64,000 nucleotides of DNA from Pelagimonas phthalicica (lineage in GTDB: Bacteria > Pseudomonadota > Alphaproteobacteria > Rhodobacterales > Rhodobacteraceae), in the NCBI RefSeq assembly GCF_004364805.1, contig NZ_SOAP01000001.1:682001-746000 (forward strand), read 5' to 3'. This document shows, piece after piece, positions 31,640 through 41,588 of this stretch (position 1 is the first letter of the stretch; each line of letters starts with the position of its first letter). The translations under genes and the position numbers were made by a program. Below the pieces are notes generated by a model. That model searched no databases, was not told where the DNA came from, and saw only the letters and a program-made list of their open reading frames with translations.

Positions 31640-32497
31640 ATGACCAGCGAATACGTTGCCCTTCTGGGCACCAAAGGTGGGCCTGCGGTCCGTCCGGGAT
31701 CGTCAATGCCCACTTCCAACCTACTCGTCATGAATGGACAACAGATCGTTTTGGATTGCGCCCTCGGCGTGACGCGAGGCTTGGTGGATCAAGGTATGAA
31801 CCTCAAGACGCTCTCAACGATCTTTATCAGCCACATGCACTCGGACCACTATCTGGAACTTGGTCCCCTAATCCACACCGCTTGGTGTTCGGGGCTTGTG
31901 ACGCCCGTAGACATTTACGGACCCAAAGGCATTCGGGCCTATTGGGACGGGTTCGTAGCCTCCATGAAGGCTGATATCGACCTGCGCATCGATGACGACG
32001 GCCGCGACGATCTACGTGCGTTCGTGCGGGTGCATGAGATTGACGAAGGTGTGGTTTTGGAGCGCGATGGGCTGACGATTTCGGCAATTCGAAACGCGCA
32101 CCCCCCCCTGATCGACAGTTTCGCCTTTTCGTTCAGAACGGAAACCAAACACGTTGTGTTTTCCGGCGACACGGCACCGATCAAGGCGCTTGAGGACTTT
32201 GCGCGGGGTGCTGATTTGCTCATTCACGAGGCCATGCTTGAATCCGCTCTTCCATCGCTCATGGAACGGGTCGGCAATGGGTCAGATAAGTTGATGCAGC
32301 ATTGGCTGCGCTCCCACACTTTTGCCCATGATGCCGCCATTACGGCTACAAATGCAGGCGTCAAGCGCCTGGCCTTGTCCCACCTGATCCCGTCCGACGA
32401 TCCGACCTATGGTCCAAAGGATTGGCAGGACGCCTGCGCCGATCACTATACTGGAGAGCTTGTTGTCGGTCACGACGGCATTCGCATTGATCTATGA
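31640..32497 (+). CDS. MBL-fold metal-dependent hydrolase (RNase Z/arylsulfatase-like)
   Basis: 285 residues from ATG at 31640; the longer upstream frame is the aminotransferase gene read in another frame. Metallo-beta-lactamase fold with FISHMHSDHYLELGPL (HxHxDH), VVFSGDTAPIKAL (metal Asp) and a late His in LALSHLIPSDD. No signal peptide, so cytoplasmic. The substrate could be an ester or a lactone; it is coupled to the PLP enzyme that follows. Confidence 0.85.
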   Translation: MTSEYVALLGTKGGPAVRPGSSMPTSNLLVMNGQQIVLDCALGVTRGLVDQGMNLKTLSTIFISHMHSDHYLELGPLIHTAWCSGLVTPVDIYGPKGIRAYWDGFVASMKADIDLRIDDDGRDDLRAFVRVHEIDEGVVLERDGLTISAIRNAHPPLIDSFAFSFRTETKHVVFSGDTAPIKALEDFARGADLLIHEAMLESALPSLMERVGNGSDKLMQHWLRSHTFAHDAAITATNAGVKRLALSHLIPSDDPTYGPKDWQDACADHYTGELVVGHDGIRIDL

Positions 32498-33783
32498 CAC
32501 GTACAAACGCTGAATTATTGGCCGACCGGGCACGGTTGATGGGGCCAAACGTTTCCACCTTTTACGAGGACCCTTTGCATATCGTGAAGGGTGAAGGCGT
32601 CTGGCTATGGGATGCCGATGGACGCAAATATCTGGATTGCTACAATAACGTGCCTCATGTCGGGCATTGCAACCCACGTGTTGTTGACGCGATTTGCGAG
32701 CAGGCCAGAACGCTTAATACGCACACCCGCTACCTTCACGAGGGCATCCTTGCCTATATCGAACGCCTGACCGGGACGATGGACGCATCCTTGGATACCG
32801 CGATCCTGACCTGCACTGGATCCGAGGCAAATGACATCGCCCTGCGCATGGCCGAAGCCGTCACGGGCAAACGCGGGATCATTGCCACTGACGCGACCTA
32901 TCACGGCAACACTTCTCTAGTCAGCCAGCTAAGCAAGTCCAACATCCCGACCGTTGGCTTTGGGTTGGGTCAGTATTTTCGGTTTGTGGACGCACCGGAC
33001 AGCTATCGAAACCCTGATCCCGATGGCACAATTTTCGCCGCTCAGGTCGCCGACCAGATTGAGGCTTTGAACGAAGACGACACCGGCTTTGCCGCCCTTG
33101 TCGTTTGCCCCTATTTTCTCAACGAAGGTTTCCCAGATCATCCAAATGGCTGGCTGAAACCTACAGCAGAGGTCGTGCGCAAGGCCGGTGGGGTGCTTAT
33201 CTGCGACGAGGTGCAATCGGGCTTCGGGCGGACGGGCACCCATATGTGGGCGCATGAAAAGATGGGTGTGGTGCCAGATGTGATGGTGCTTGGCAAACCC
33301 ATGGGCAATGGCCACCCCATCGGCGGCGTTGTTTCCCGTGGCGAGATCGTTGCCGAGTTCCGCAAGGGATATCGCTATTTCAACACCTTTGGCGGCAACC
33401 CTGTTTCATGTGCGGCGGCAATGGCTGTGCTGGAGGAAATCGAAGACAAAGATCTTGTAAGCAACGCGCTCGCTGTCGGGAAACATGCGCGCATGCGCAT
33501 GAACCAGCTCGCAAAAAAGCATGAGGTGATCGGGGACGTGCGCGGCTCAGGCCTGATCTTCGGGGCAGAAATGGTGACTGATCGCACCACCAAAACCCCG
33601 GCAAGCGAATTCACTGACCGTGTCATCAATGCCATGCGCCATCGCGGGATCGTGCTCTCGAAACTGGGACGCTACAAGAACGCGCTCAAAATTCGCCCAC
33701 CAATGCCCTTCTCGATCCAGAACGCCGATCTGCTGTTTGATACGCTGGATGAGGTGGTGTCAGAAACGCCGGTGCACCTATGA
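32494..33783 (+). CDS. AGXT2L-type class III PLP enzyme, predicted phospho-lyase
   Basis: 429 residues. Class III aminotransferase fold, but the sequence details (DCYNNVPHVGHCNPRVVDA, VLICDEVQSGFGRTGTHMWA, MVLGKPMGNGHPIGGVV with the PLP Lys) match the AGXT2L1/AGXT2L2 group. Its studied animal members are phosphoethanolamine and 5-phosphohydroxylysine phospho-lyases rather than transaminases. The next gene is a small-molecule kinase, so a kinase-then-lyase route for a hydroxy-amine is likely. ATGA overlap on both sides. Confidence 0.82.
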   Translation: MTRTNAELLADRARLMGPNVSTFYEDPLHIVKGEGVWLWDADGRKYLDCYNNVPHVGHCNPRVVDAICEQARTLNTHTRYLHEGILAYIERLTGTMDASLDTAILTCTGSEANDIALRMAEAVTGKRGIIATDATYHGNTSLVSQLSKSNIPTVGFGLGQYFRFVDAPDSYRNPDPDGTIFAAQVADQIEALNEDDTGFAALVVCPYFLNEGFPDHPNGWLKPTAEVVRKAGGVLICDEVQSGFGRTGTHMWAHEKMGVVPDVMVLGKPMGNGHPIGGVVSRGEIVAEFRKGYRYFNTFGGNPVSCAAAMAVLEEIEDKDLVSNALAVGKHARMRMNQLAKKHEVIGDVRGSGLIFGAEMVTDRTTKTPASEFTDRVINAMRHRGIVLSKLGRYKNALKIRPPMPFSIQNADLLFDTLDEVVSETPVHL

Positions 33784-34727
33784 CGACGGCCGAAAAAGCC
33801 CTTCCCCTTTGGGGTTTGGAAGGGGCAGAGGTCACCTTGATCGCTGCCCGCGAAAACACCGTCTACCGTCTTGATCACCCGGCGGGTAAATTCGCACTGC
33901 GTTTGCATCGCGCCAGATACCGGACCGATGCACAATTGACGGCGGAGCTTGACTGGATGGCATGGGTCTCGCAATCAGGCTTATCCGTGCCGACGCCGCG
34001 AATGAGCTTGAGTGGATCGCACCTCCAGATCGTGGATGGCATACAGGTCGATGTCCTTGGCTGGTTGGAGGGCAGCACGCTCGATCGCTCTTTGCTCGAA
34101 ATGGGCGCGGCGGCGCGGGAGCTCACTTTTGAAACCTTGGGGCGCAACATGGCAAAGCTGCACATAGCAAGCGACGCCTGGCCGGGGGCTGCGGACAGCG
34201 CGCGCCCTGTTTGGGATGCCAACGGGCTGGTGGGAGACGCCCCACTTTGGGATCGCTTCTGGGACAACCCGGCTCTCTCGAACGGGCAGCGGGACTTGTT
34301 GCTCGCGTTTCGCGAAAAAGCGCGCAGCGATCTCGCCGCACTTGCCCCGTCACTCGACTTCGGTTTGATCCACGCTGATTTGGTGCCAGGCAATGTAATG
34401 GTTCAGGGGCCCCAACTTCATCTCATCGACTTCGACGATGGCGGGTTTGGTTTTCGCCTGTTCGAGATCGCAACGGCCCTGCTGAAAAACCTAACCTTGC
34501 CCGACTTTGACACCCTGAAATCCGCTTTGATCTCGGGCTATCACGCGGAACGCCAGCTGGATATGACCCATCTTGACCTGTTCCTTGCACTCAGGGCCGT
34601 GACCTATGTCGGCTGGAATATCAGCCGTACCAACGAGGATAAAACGGGCGCACGAAACGCCCGGTTCATTAGAGATGCGGAAGCCTTGGCCGTGTCCTAT
34701 CTCGAGCGTCACCCAGGTTTTGGATAA
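33780..34727 (+). CDS. APH-family small-molecule kinase (hydroxylysine/ethanolamine kinase-like)
   Basis: 315 residues. Aminoglycoside-phosphotransferase fold: AARENTVYRLDHPAGKFALR (nucleotide-binding Lys/Arg region), FGLIHADLVPGNVMVQG (catalytic loop HxDxxxxN) and LHLIDFDDGGFG (metal Asp). Related to hydroxylysine kinase and homoserine-kinase-like proteins. Together with the upstream phospho-lyase-like enzyme it suggests phosphorylation of an amino alcohol followed by elimination. Last gene of the operon, overlapping it by ATGA. Confidence 0.82.
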   Translation: MTTAEKALPLWGLEGAEVTLIAARENTVYRLDHPAGKFALRLHRARYRTDAQLTAELDWMAWVSQSGLSVPTPRMSLSGSHLQIVDGIQVDVLGWLEGSTLDRSLLEMGAAARELTFETLGRNMAKLHIASDAWPGAADSARPVWDANGLVGDAPLWDRFWDNPALSNGQRDLLLAFREKARSDLAALAPSLDFGLIHADLVPGNVMVQGPQLHLIDFDDGGFGFRLFEIATALLKNLTLPDFDTLKSALISGYHAERQLDMTHLDLFLALRAVTYVGWNISRTNEDKTGARNARFIRDAEALAVSYLERHPGFG

Positions 34728-34977
34728 CGCCATTGGGCTAGCGCATGATCTTCGCTACTGGCAAACATGACAAATTCGTGCCGAACGGTTGCCATGCTAG
34801 AAACGCAGTCACCCGACCAGCTTCCACCTCGGCGCTATCATCGAATTTGCCTAGTTGCGGCTAATAGGGCAGATCAGGAATTCCGTGAACCCACCGTGAA
34901 ATTTCAGTGTTTGCCAGGCGACTAGGTCGACACTTAACCTATTCGCCAGGTGTGTTGACAAACGGGGGAACCTAGAA
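34728..34977. other. Intergenic region before the haloperoxidase gene
   Basis: 250 bases without a plausible gene or obvious repeat. The ribosome site GGGGGAA for the next gene is at its right end. No strong terminator is seen after the kinase gene. Confidence 0.5.
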
Positions 34978-36021
34978 ATGCCATTTTTGCAGACAAGCCA
35001 GACGTCGCAAACCAGCCAGACGTCCCAAACCAGCCAAACTTCAGCACTGCCGGACCTGAATCACGCCGGAGGTGCCAGTTCAACCCAATTGAGCCATGCG
35101 CTGAACTCAGTTTCGCAAAGCTTTGCAACAAGTAGCTTTGTTGTGACGGCCCAAACGCCGAAGGCTGCGAGCAAAGAAGAGTTTCGGAAACTTCAACCCT
35201 TGCACCGTCACGTTTTGATGACGGAAGCCTTGTCCAAAGGTTTGTCCATCAGCGGCGACCACACAAAAGTGCACGTTGAGAAAGACGGAACCAAACAGAC
35301 GTTGGCAGGTGGTTCTGGTGACTTAGAGCCTGCAGTTCCCGATGGTCCCGCCTTGACCCAAATCCAGAACCGTCGATGGCTTCGCGCGGAACGAATGAAT
35401 GAAATCGTTGGCCAGCAAGCCGATATTCTGAGCTTTCTCGCTTTGGCCTATCCGATGACTCGGGATACCCATCCGTTTACCATGTCGATTTTAGACGCGG
35501 TTCTGGCAGCCGTCGGAAAACTAGTAGTAGAAGCAAAGTTTCTGTTGAACGTTCCAAGGCCCGCCGATGTCACAGGTGGTATTGGTCCGGTGATCCGAAC
35601 CCCTGCACACGGCGCGACACCAAGCGGACACGCAACAGAGGCATGGGCCATGGCCTATGTAATGGAAGCCATGATCTTCAATAAACCGTCGCAAGAGCTT
35701 CGCCTGATCGCAGCGCGTATCGAAGAGAACCGAATTGTGGCTGGAGTACATTACGAAAAAGACGGGTATGCCGGACGCATTCTGGCAACACTGGTCGCAA
35801 AGGAATTTGCTGTCCGGCTGGGCATTAGCAGCGGCCATCTGGACACCACGCGCGAACCTGTTTGGGAAGGCGCAGGGCAAGCAGGTTTGATGAAAAGCGG
35901 AAAACTAGGCACGAAACAGGCGCAACCCCAGCAACCGAACTACATCGCTGCAAGCCCTTCAAATGCTGGGGTGCTACAACACGCGATGGATCTGTCGCGG
36001 GCAGAACTGGGCTACGCTTAG
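34978..36021 (+). CDS. Vanadium-haloperoxidase/PAP2-superfamily protein
   Basis: 347 residues. It has the complete PAP2/vanadate-binding pattern: KFLLNVPRPAD (Lys...Arg-Pro), TPSGHATEAWAMAY (Ser-Gly-His) and ENRIVAGVHYEKD (Arg-x5-His-x3-Asp). This family includes vanadium haloperoxidases and acid phosphatases; which activity holds cannot be told. The N-terminus is a Thr-Ser-Gln repeat with no signal peptide. It is followed by a subtilase and lies near a heme peroxidase, unusual company for a phosphatase. Confidence 0.82.
   Translation: MPFLQTSQTSQTSQTSQTSQTSALPDLNHAGGASSTQLSHALNSVSQSFATSSFVVTAQTPKAASKEEFRKLQPLHRHVLMTEALSKGLSISGDHTKVHVEKDGTKQTLAGGSGDLEPAVPDGPALTQIQNRRWLRAERMNEIVGQQADILSFLALAYPMTRDTHPFTMSILDAVLAAVGKLVVEAKFLLNVPRPADVTGGIGPVIRTPAHGATPSGHATEAWAMAYVMEAMIFNKPSQELRLIAARIEENRIVAGVHYEKDGYAGRILATLVAKEFAVRLGISSGHLDTTREPVWEGAGQAGLMKSGKLGTKQAQPQQPNYIAASPSNAGVLQHAMDLSRAELGYA
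34993..35043 (+). repeat. 18-bp tandem repeat coding TSQTSQ
   Basis: About 2.8 copies of ACCAGCCAGACGTCCCAA at the start of the haloperoxidase-like gene. Each unit adds six residues, so the copy number can change without a frameshift. Confidence 0.8.
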
Positions 36022-36034
36022 GAAGGGGCTCAAA

Positions 36035-37813
36035 ATGTTAAGTTTCACACCACTCGAAACCCCAGCCCCAGCACCTGTGAACCTGTTGCCTGCGGGTCTT
36101 CCGATGATCGTAGACACGTTTCAAAACAACGAGTTGCGCCAAGCAGTTTATTTCGCTGATACGCCTGAAACGCTAAGTGTCATCCAACTCCAACGCAGTG
36201 ACGACGTGGAAGACCCGTTCAAGAACCTATGGCCTAGCATAGCTGGAGAGGACGAACTGAATTCAGACGACCCGCTCATCTTGCTTCAAAAATACCAGCC
36301 GGTTTCGTTGGGGCACTTTGTGCCTGCCGGCGGATTAAGGCTTGGAAGTCAATTGCCATTCACCGGGGACAAAGAGGACCAAACGGCCGCCGACGATATT
36401 GAAATCGGAATGATTGATGCGGGTATCTCATTTTGGAATCCTGTCGCAGTGACCACTGATCCGACCAACGCAACAAAAACCAGTAGGTTTGCCACCATCG
36501 GCGGTCTCAAACTGGAAAACGGGGTGATCACCAATCCACACCTGACGCCAACGCAGATTGCAGACTTTGTTGATCGCTCGGATCAACAAAACCGTGAGGA
36601 AATGGAGAAAGCCTTTCCTGAAAGTGTCTTTGCCGAATGCGCACGGCGACCTTTGAATTCGCCGTCGGGGTCAGCTCACGGCACCGCGATGATGGACTTG
36701 CTGTTGCGAACGATGCCACAGGACAAACCCTTGCACGCGTTGGAATTGCCAGCGTCGGTTCTGCGGGATTTGTCGGGAGGCTTGATGTCGGGCATCATGC
36801 ATATTGCGATCCGCGCCCTTGTGCAGCAAGTGTCGATTTACAGGAAGTCAAAGGAACTAAGCGACAGGTTCAGGATGGTCATTTTGATGGCCTACGGATT
36901 TACTGGGGGGCCTCAAAAAATAAGATCCGACGTCTTGGTCCCGCTTGAAAAAACCCTCTGTGAACTACATGCACGGCATGGGAAGGTCGAGCTTGTTGTT
37001 CCGATAGGGAACCACCTCCAAGATCAGGTGCACGCGACCTTGCATACGGGAGAGCAGATAGGTTGGCGCATTCAACCCGAAGATTTCTCTGCGAACACGC
37101 TAGAAGTCGTACAGGGCATGGACGATCCCCCAATTGAGGTCGCTGCGCCAGGAGGCGCATTTGCACAACTACCTCAAGTGCTTGGGCTACATCGTGTAGA
37201 TTTGGACGGCACACCGATAGGCGCGTTGTGGGTGAAAGACGACAATGGACTCAAACGCTCACGGCTCAGTTTGATTCCAACCGCCACGCGGAAAAGCGGT
37301 GTTGCGACAGCACCATTTGGTTGTTGGTCTTTTAGCGCGGGCCGCGGCGCCGCGGATCTTTGGGTGTTGCGCGATGAAACCGGATTTGAGGCAGACCCGT
37401 TTAAGCCGGCGCGTTCTTCCTGGTTCGAGGATGTCGGCTATGAAAAGGCGGATGCTGTTGGGATGCCTTTGCTCGAAGATAATCCGTCCAACGCTAACGC
37501 AAAACTGCCGCTTGTGCGCCGCAAAGGCACCGCTTCGATTATTGCGACCTCCAAACACCCTAATGTGGTCGTTGTTACCAGCCAAGATGAAACCGGCAAA
37601 CCTGCGAACTATGCAAGCCTAACCCAAGACGGGACAGCGGCACGTCACGCAGTAAAGTTATCAACGGGCTTCGATCCGATCGAGGAGTTTGACCTGCTGC
37701 CTATCGGTCCTTTCATTGGCCCAGCAGTCCTAGGCAACGCAAGTAAAGATCGCTTCCGGGGACAAGGGACTTCGATGGCAGCGGCCTTGAAAGCTGGAGA
37801 ACTTGCGCATTAA
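36035..37813 (+). CDS. Subtilisin-like serine protease (S8)
   Basis: 592 residues from ATG at 36035 after AAGGGGCT; the longer frame overlaps the upstream gene. The catalytic triad is spread along the protein: Asp in IEIGMIDAGISFWNP, His in GSAHGTAMMDLL, oxyanion Asn in VVPIGNHLQDQV and Ser in GQGTSMAAALKAGE. No signal peptide is seen, so it may act inside the cell or leave by an unrecognised route. The spacing between His and Ser regions is long. It is 13 bases after the haloperoxidase-like gene, so probably one transcript. Confidence 0.85.
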   Translation: MLSFTPLETPAPAPVNLLPAGLPMIVDTFQNNELRQAVYFADTPETLSVIQLQRSDDVEDPFKNLWPSIAGEDELNSDDPLILLQKYQPVSLGHFVPAGGLRLGSQLPFTGDKEDQTAADDIEIGMIDAGISFWNPVAVTTDPTNATKTSRFATIGGLKLENGVITNPHLTPTQIADFVDRSDQQNREEMEKAFPESVFAECARRPLNSPSGSAHGTAMMDLLLRTMPQDKPLHALELPASVLRDLSGGLMSGIMHIAIRALVQQVSIYRKSKELSDRFRMVILMAYGFTGGPQKIRSDVLVPLEKTLCELHARHGKVELVVPIGNHLQDQVHATLHTGEQIGWRIQPEDFSANTLEVVQGMDDPPIEVAAPGGAFAQLPQVLGLHRVDLDGTPIGALWVKDDNGLKRSRLSLIPTATRKSGVATAPFGCWSFSAGRGAADLWVLRDETGFEADPFKPARSSWFEDVGYEKADAVGMPLLEDNPSNANAKLPLVRRKGTASIIATSKHPNVVVVTSQDETGKPANYASLTQDGTAARHAVKLSTGFDPIEEFDLLPIGPFIGPAVLGNASKDRFRGQGTSMAAALKAGELAH

Positions 37814-37885
37814 CAGCGCATCCTGCTGAAAACATTGGATCTGCAACCAGGCGAGTACACCTTGAACAGAGGATGTGCTCGCTTG

Positions 37886-39487
37886 TTACTGATACTGGAG
37901 TTCACCCACCAATCCAAGATTTTGCAACGTGTGGATCGGATAATCACTTTTCCTTAGATGTTCGATCCGAAACCCGCTCTCCAGCCCAGCCAAACGGTCA
38001 GCCGCATGTTTTGCTTCGAACTGGTCATCAACCAAAAGGCTGGTGGCAATCAGGTAACGAAGCGATGCGCGGTGACGCGTATTGCTGCGGTGGGCCCGGC
38101 GCGCAGCGTCATGGGCACCCGAGAAATCTCCTAGCGCCAACGCGGTGAGACATAGCTCAACGTCCCAAGCAAAGGCGTGCGGCAATCCATCAGCCGCAAG
38201 ACGCGCGGTTTGCGCGAGGCGCTGCGCGTCTTCTGTTCGACCGCGTTTAAGGGCGATGCGGGCAGCGGCTTGTAGGACGTAAGGGTTTCCATCCGAACCG
38301 CCGAGCGCAGCTTGGACCAACCAATCCGCATAATCCAGGTCTCCGATGAGATCCATTTCGATCCGCGCCGCAATGGCGACAACCAACGGATTGCCGGGGC
38401 GCATGTCGACAGCATCCTGTGCCAGAGCACGCGCTTCCTCTGTCTGGTTTGATTCACGGAATTCCAGACAGCGTACCAGTTTTGCGAATCCTCTCCACGA
38501 TATGGACGTAGCCAAGGCTTCACTCGTCTCAAGACAAGACAAATCCTGTTCCGCGGCGATGACCCTTTCAAGACTTGGGTCATAAAGCCTCGCGGCAGCC
38601 CGCGTGGTCATCATCAAAGGCGAAACGCTCGCGTTACGGCACGCATAATACCGCGCCATAATCTGGCTGATTGCGCGCGAGACAAAACTCGACAACTGCG
38701 CAGTCAGCGAGTCGTGTTTCGATTCCAAGGCTAGGCGCAATCGGTCAGAACAAAGAAAACGACGATCCTTGTCGGCTAAACATCTTAAGTGAACAGACCA
38801 GAACCCGGCTTCGATCACTGAAACCATTTCAAGGTGAAGGATCGTAGACGCCTGCGCCAAGCGATCTTCCGAAGGTTCCGCCAGCGCAAAAACCGTATCC
38901 GCCCCTTCCGATTCAAACCTTTGGGATATTGTGTCCGCCAAAACGGTTTCGAGAAATTTGGTCTGTGCCGTTGCATCAGCGCTGTTTGAGCGAATGATGA
39001 TTAACGTCGTACCACACTGCTCCTCGTCACCCGTGTTCACAGAAGAAGGATGGGCAGCTGGCTCGGTTGTAACCGCAGGATCTTGTGCTCTTAGATCACG
39101 CAACCATTCATCAAAAGCCGGATCCGGCGCGTCGACCAGTTCCAATAGCTCAGCAGGTGTACCGTCGGTCGTGTCACGCGTCACTTGCACATTTTTGGTC
39201 AACCAAACTTCATGTCGGTCGGCATCAATCAAGTCAGGATCCGAAAAAGCGCGCCGCAAGTTTTTGAGCGCAGTTCGCAGACTGCTAGCGGACTTTTCAG
39301 CAGGACTGTTGGACCAAAGTATAGATTGCAACCACAGTCGCGATGCTCGGAAATCGTTGCATGTGGCAAGCAACGCAACAATGGCACGTTCTTTTCGATT
39401 GCTTGGAGTCAAATCGCCGTTATCGGCGGAAACTATCTTAAAGCGTCCGCGCGCATGTATGTGCCACGACTGGCATTTGTCCCCCAT
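37886..39487 (-). CDS. SARP-like transcriptional regulator with TPR region
   Basis: 533 residues from ATG at 39487. The N-terminus (GRFKIVSADNGDLTPSNRKE, then AIVALLATC) and ASSLRTALKNLRRAFSDPD form an OmpR-type winged helix as in SARP/BTAD activators. The remainder is helical with TPR-like repeats near the C-terminus (GNPYVLQAAARIALKRGRTE). It is divergent from the heme peroxidase across 270 bases, so it probably controls that gene and perhaps the haloperoxidase and subtilase genes it faces from the other side. Confidence 0.72.
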   Translation of the reverse strand: MGDKCQSWHIHARGRFKIVSADNGDLTPSNRKERAIVALLATCNDFRASRLWLQSILWSNSPAEKSASSLRTALKNLRRAFSDPDLIDADRHEVWLTKNVQVTRDTTDGTPAELLELVDAPDPAFDEWLRDLRAQDPAVTTEPAAHPSSVNTGDEEQCGTTLIIIRSNSADATAQTKFLETVLADTISQRFESEGADTVFALAEPSEDRLAQASTILHLEMVSVIEAGFWSVHLRCLADKDRRFLCSDRLRLALESKHDSLTAQLSSFVSRAISQIMARYYACRNASVSPLMMTTRAAARLYDPSLERVIAAEQDLSCLETSEALATSISWRGFAKLVRCLEFRESNQTEEARALAQDAVDMRPGNPLVVAIAARIEMDLIGDLDYADWLVQAALGGSDGNPYVLQAAARIALKRGRTEDAQRLAQTARLAADGLPHAFAWDVELCLTALALGDFSGAHDAARRAHRSNTRHRASLRYLIATSLLVDDQFEAKHAADRLAGLESGFRIEHLRKSDYPIHTLQNLGLVGELQYQ

Positions 39488-39757
39488 AGCTTGCTTGCCC
39501 CACAACTCAGGTGTGATGGAAACCGTGCACCTCCCAGGCCAACAAAAAGGCCGCCAAAAATAGAAACACATAACGCAATTTCAGTCAAATCGGCACGCCC
39601 ATGCAGGCGAAAAGCAAGGTCACAAACCGGTGCCCCACGAAACCAAAGTCGCTTATCCAAAGCCCGTCTTGCCCTGATGCCCCCCAATCACGATCAGTTC
39701 ACGCTCTCTGTTTCATGTTGTCGATATCAAGACATTCCGGATCCTGGAGATATTTTA
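39488..39757. promoter_or_regulatory. Divergent control region, SARP-like regulator / heme peroxidase
   Basis: 270 non-coding bases between two diverging starts. GGAGAT precedes the peroxidase ATG. No clear direct repeats of the SARP type or confident promoter hexamers were found by eye. Confidence 0.45.
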
Positions 39758-41500
39758 ATGCTTGTTTCATTTCGTCACGGCCAACACATCCCAATTACCG
39801 ATGGGCAAGAAGAAACCGATTGCTCCAGTTTTGACTATTTCTTCAAAACTGCCGCTGAAGCTGAGTTTGGCGAGGGCACGCTTTTGGCGTTGGATGCCGT
39901 TCACCAGGACATGGTGGAAAGTGATGATCCCTCAGACAAGAATCATTCCAGCCTCCCTCCAATTTTTACGTATTTCGGTCAGTTCGTGGACCACGATATC
40001 ACGGGCTTATCACAACGCGATGACGCAGCCCCTTTGCCCGAAATAGACGGTCCATTTGAACCACAATCCCGCAATCATGTTTTGGCAAAACTGATCAATA
40101 CTCGCACGGGTCGCTTCGATCTCGACAGCCTGTACGGGTCCGAGCGCGACACAGGAAACGCCTCGTTGAACAAGCTCAATGGTTTGCTACGTTTTCCAAA
40201 AGATCGTGCGATGATGTGGATTGGTACGTACGGCAATCTGGATCGGCGCGTAAGGTTTCCGGAAAACGATCCTGGCGGCGACTTATTGCGACTGGATCAC
40301 CTTCTTAAAACTGGCGCTTTTACAGAGGGCGACATCGAAGCATTGCCGGCAGCACACCGTGCATTGTTCATGCATCCTGACGGTTCGCTCAATCGGTCAC
40401 GCGCCATTATCGCCGACGCGCGAAACGATGAGAACTTATTCATCGCTCAATTACATCTTGCCTTTTTACGCTTTCACAACCGGGTGGTTCAAGAATGGCC
40501 CCATGCGCGCAAAGCAGGTGACGAGAACGAAGTGTTTGAATGGGCGCGCCACCAGGTTCGTTTGTATTATCAGTGGCTAGTTCTCAACATCTGGCTCCCT
40601 GCCATCTGCGATCCGAAAGTTGTACGGGAAATCCTTTCCGATGGCCCGAAACTCTATGACGCGCTGTTAAATCAATGTCATTGGAACCAGGGCGACCCCT
40701 TGCCTATGCCTCTGGAGTTTGCAACCGCCTGCTTCCGCTTTGGTCACTCTATGGTTCGCGGAACGTATGATTGGAACGAGAATTTCGGACGTGGCCCGTC
40801 GCCGTTGATCCCCTCGGGCGCAGCTTTTGAGTTTATGTTCCTTTTCACTGGGTCAGTGCCAAAATCCGCCGGTGATCCGGCAAATGGTATCCCGCCCAGA
40901 GAACCAATGGGCGGCAATGGACCAAAACTGCCAGGAAATTGGGGGGCCGATTGGGATCGATTGGTGCATCCATTGTCCCAATTTGCAGATCGCTCGACCC
41001 GTCGCATTGACACCGTCCTGGCCGACCCACTGACGCGGATGGAAAACGAGAAGCCAAACCCGATTGCCAGAAATCTATTGGCACGCAATGTACGGCGTGG
41101 GTTCTTGCACAATCTTCCAACCGCACAGTCCGCGATAAATGGGCTTGAGGCGCTGGGCATGTCGTTCCGCAAATTGACAAAGGCTGAAATTTGCTCCGGT
41201 AGGACTTCTGGCGAGATCAAGAGCGGTGGGTTCGACGATGAAACCCCCTTGTGGTTCTACACGCTAAAAGAGGCCGAGCTTTTAGGCAGTGGTCAGCACC
41301 TTGGTCCACTTGGCAGTCACATCGTGGCAGGCACGATCATCGGCCTCATCTTGCGTGGTCCGAACCCCGTATGGGAGACGCCTGGCTCTCACGAAGGACG
41401 TTGGCATCCAGTTGATGGACCGCGTGTATCTGGTCAGTTGGTCGACAGCTTTCCCGCGCTCTTGCGCGCGGCGCTTCTGATGGAAAACCCCGATCACTAA
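39758..41500 (+). CDS. Animal-type heme peroxidase
   Basis: 580 residues from ATG at 39758. Peroxidase-cyclooxygenase superfamily: FTYFGQFVDHDITGL with the distal His and calcium-site Asp, AQLHLAFLRFHNRVV in place of the usual REHNR, and ATACFRFGHSMVRGTY with the proximal His. Bacterial members oxidise halides, thiocyanate or phenols. No signal peptide is visible. Its neighbours are a haloperoxidase-like protein and a subtilase, which suggests an oxidative or halogenating system (inference). Confidence 0.88.
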   Translation: MLVSFRHGQHIPITDGQEETDCSSFDYFFKTAAEAEFGEGTLLALDAVHQDMVESDDPSDKNHSSLPPIFTYFGQFVDHDITGLSQRDDAAPLPEIDGPFEPQSRNHVLAKLINTRTGRFDLDSLYGSERDTGNASLNKLNGLLRFPKDRAMMWIGTYGNLDRRVRFPENDPGGDLLRLDHLLKTGAFTEGDIEALPAAHRALFMHPDGSLNRSRAIIADARNDENLFIAQLHLAFLRFHNRVVQEWPHARKAGDENEVFEWARHQVRLYYQWLVLNIWLPAICDPKVVREILSDGPKLYDALLNQCHWNQGDPLPMPLEFATACFRFGHSMVRGTYDWNENFGRGPSPLIPSGAAFEFMFLFTGSVPKSAGDPANGIPPREPMGGNGPKLPGNWGADWDRLVHPLSQFADRSTRRIDTVLADPLTRMENEKPNPIARNLLARNVRRGFLHNLPTAQSAINGLEALGMSFRKLTKAEICSGRTSGEIKSGGFDDETPLWFYTLKEAELLGSGQHLGPLGSHIVAGTIIGLILRGPNPVWETPGSHEGRWHPVDGPRVSGQLVDSFPALLRAALLMENPDH

Positions 41501-41588
41501 CCCTGTCGCAATTGGTGGCCCGCGTTTCTAACCCGGCCTCCAATTGTACGCAATTTTCTAAAATCACAGTAAAAAACAGGAGGGTATT

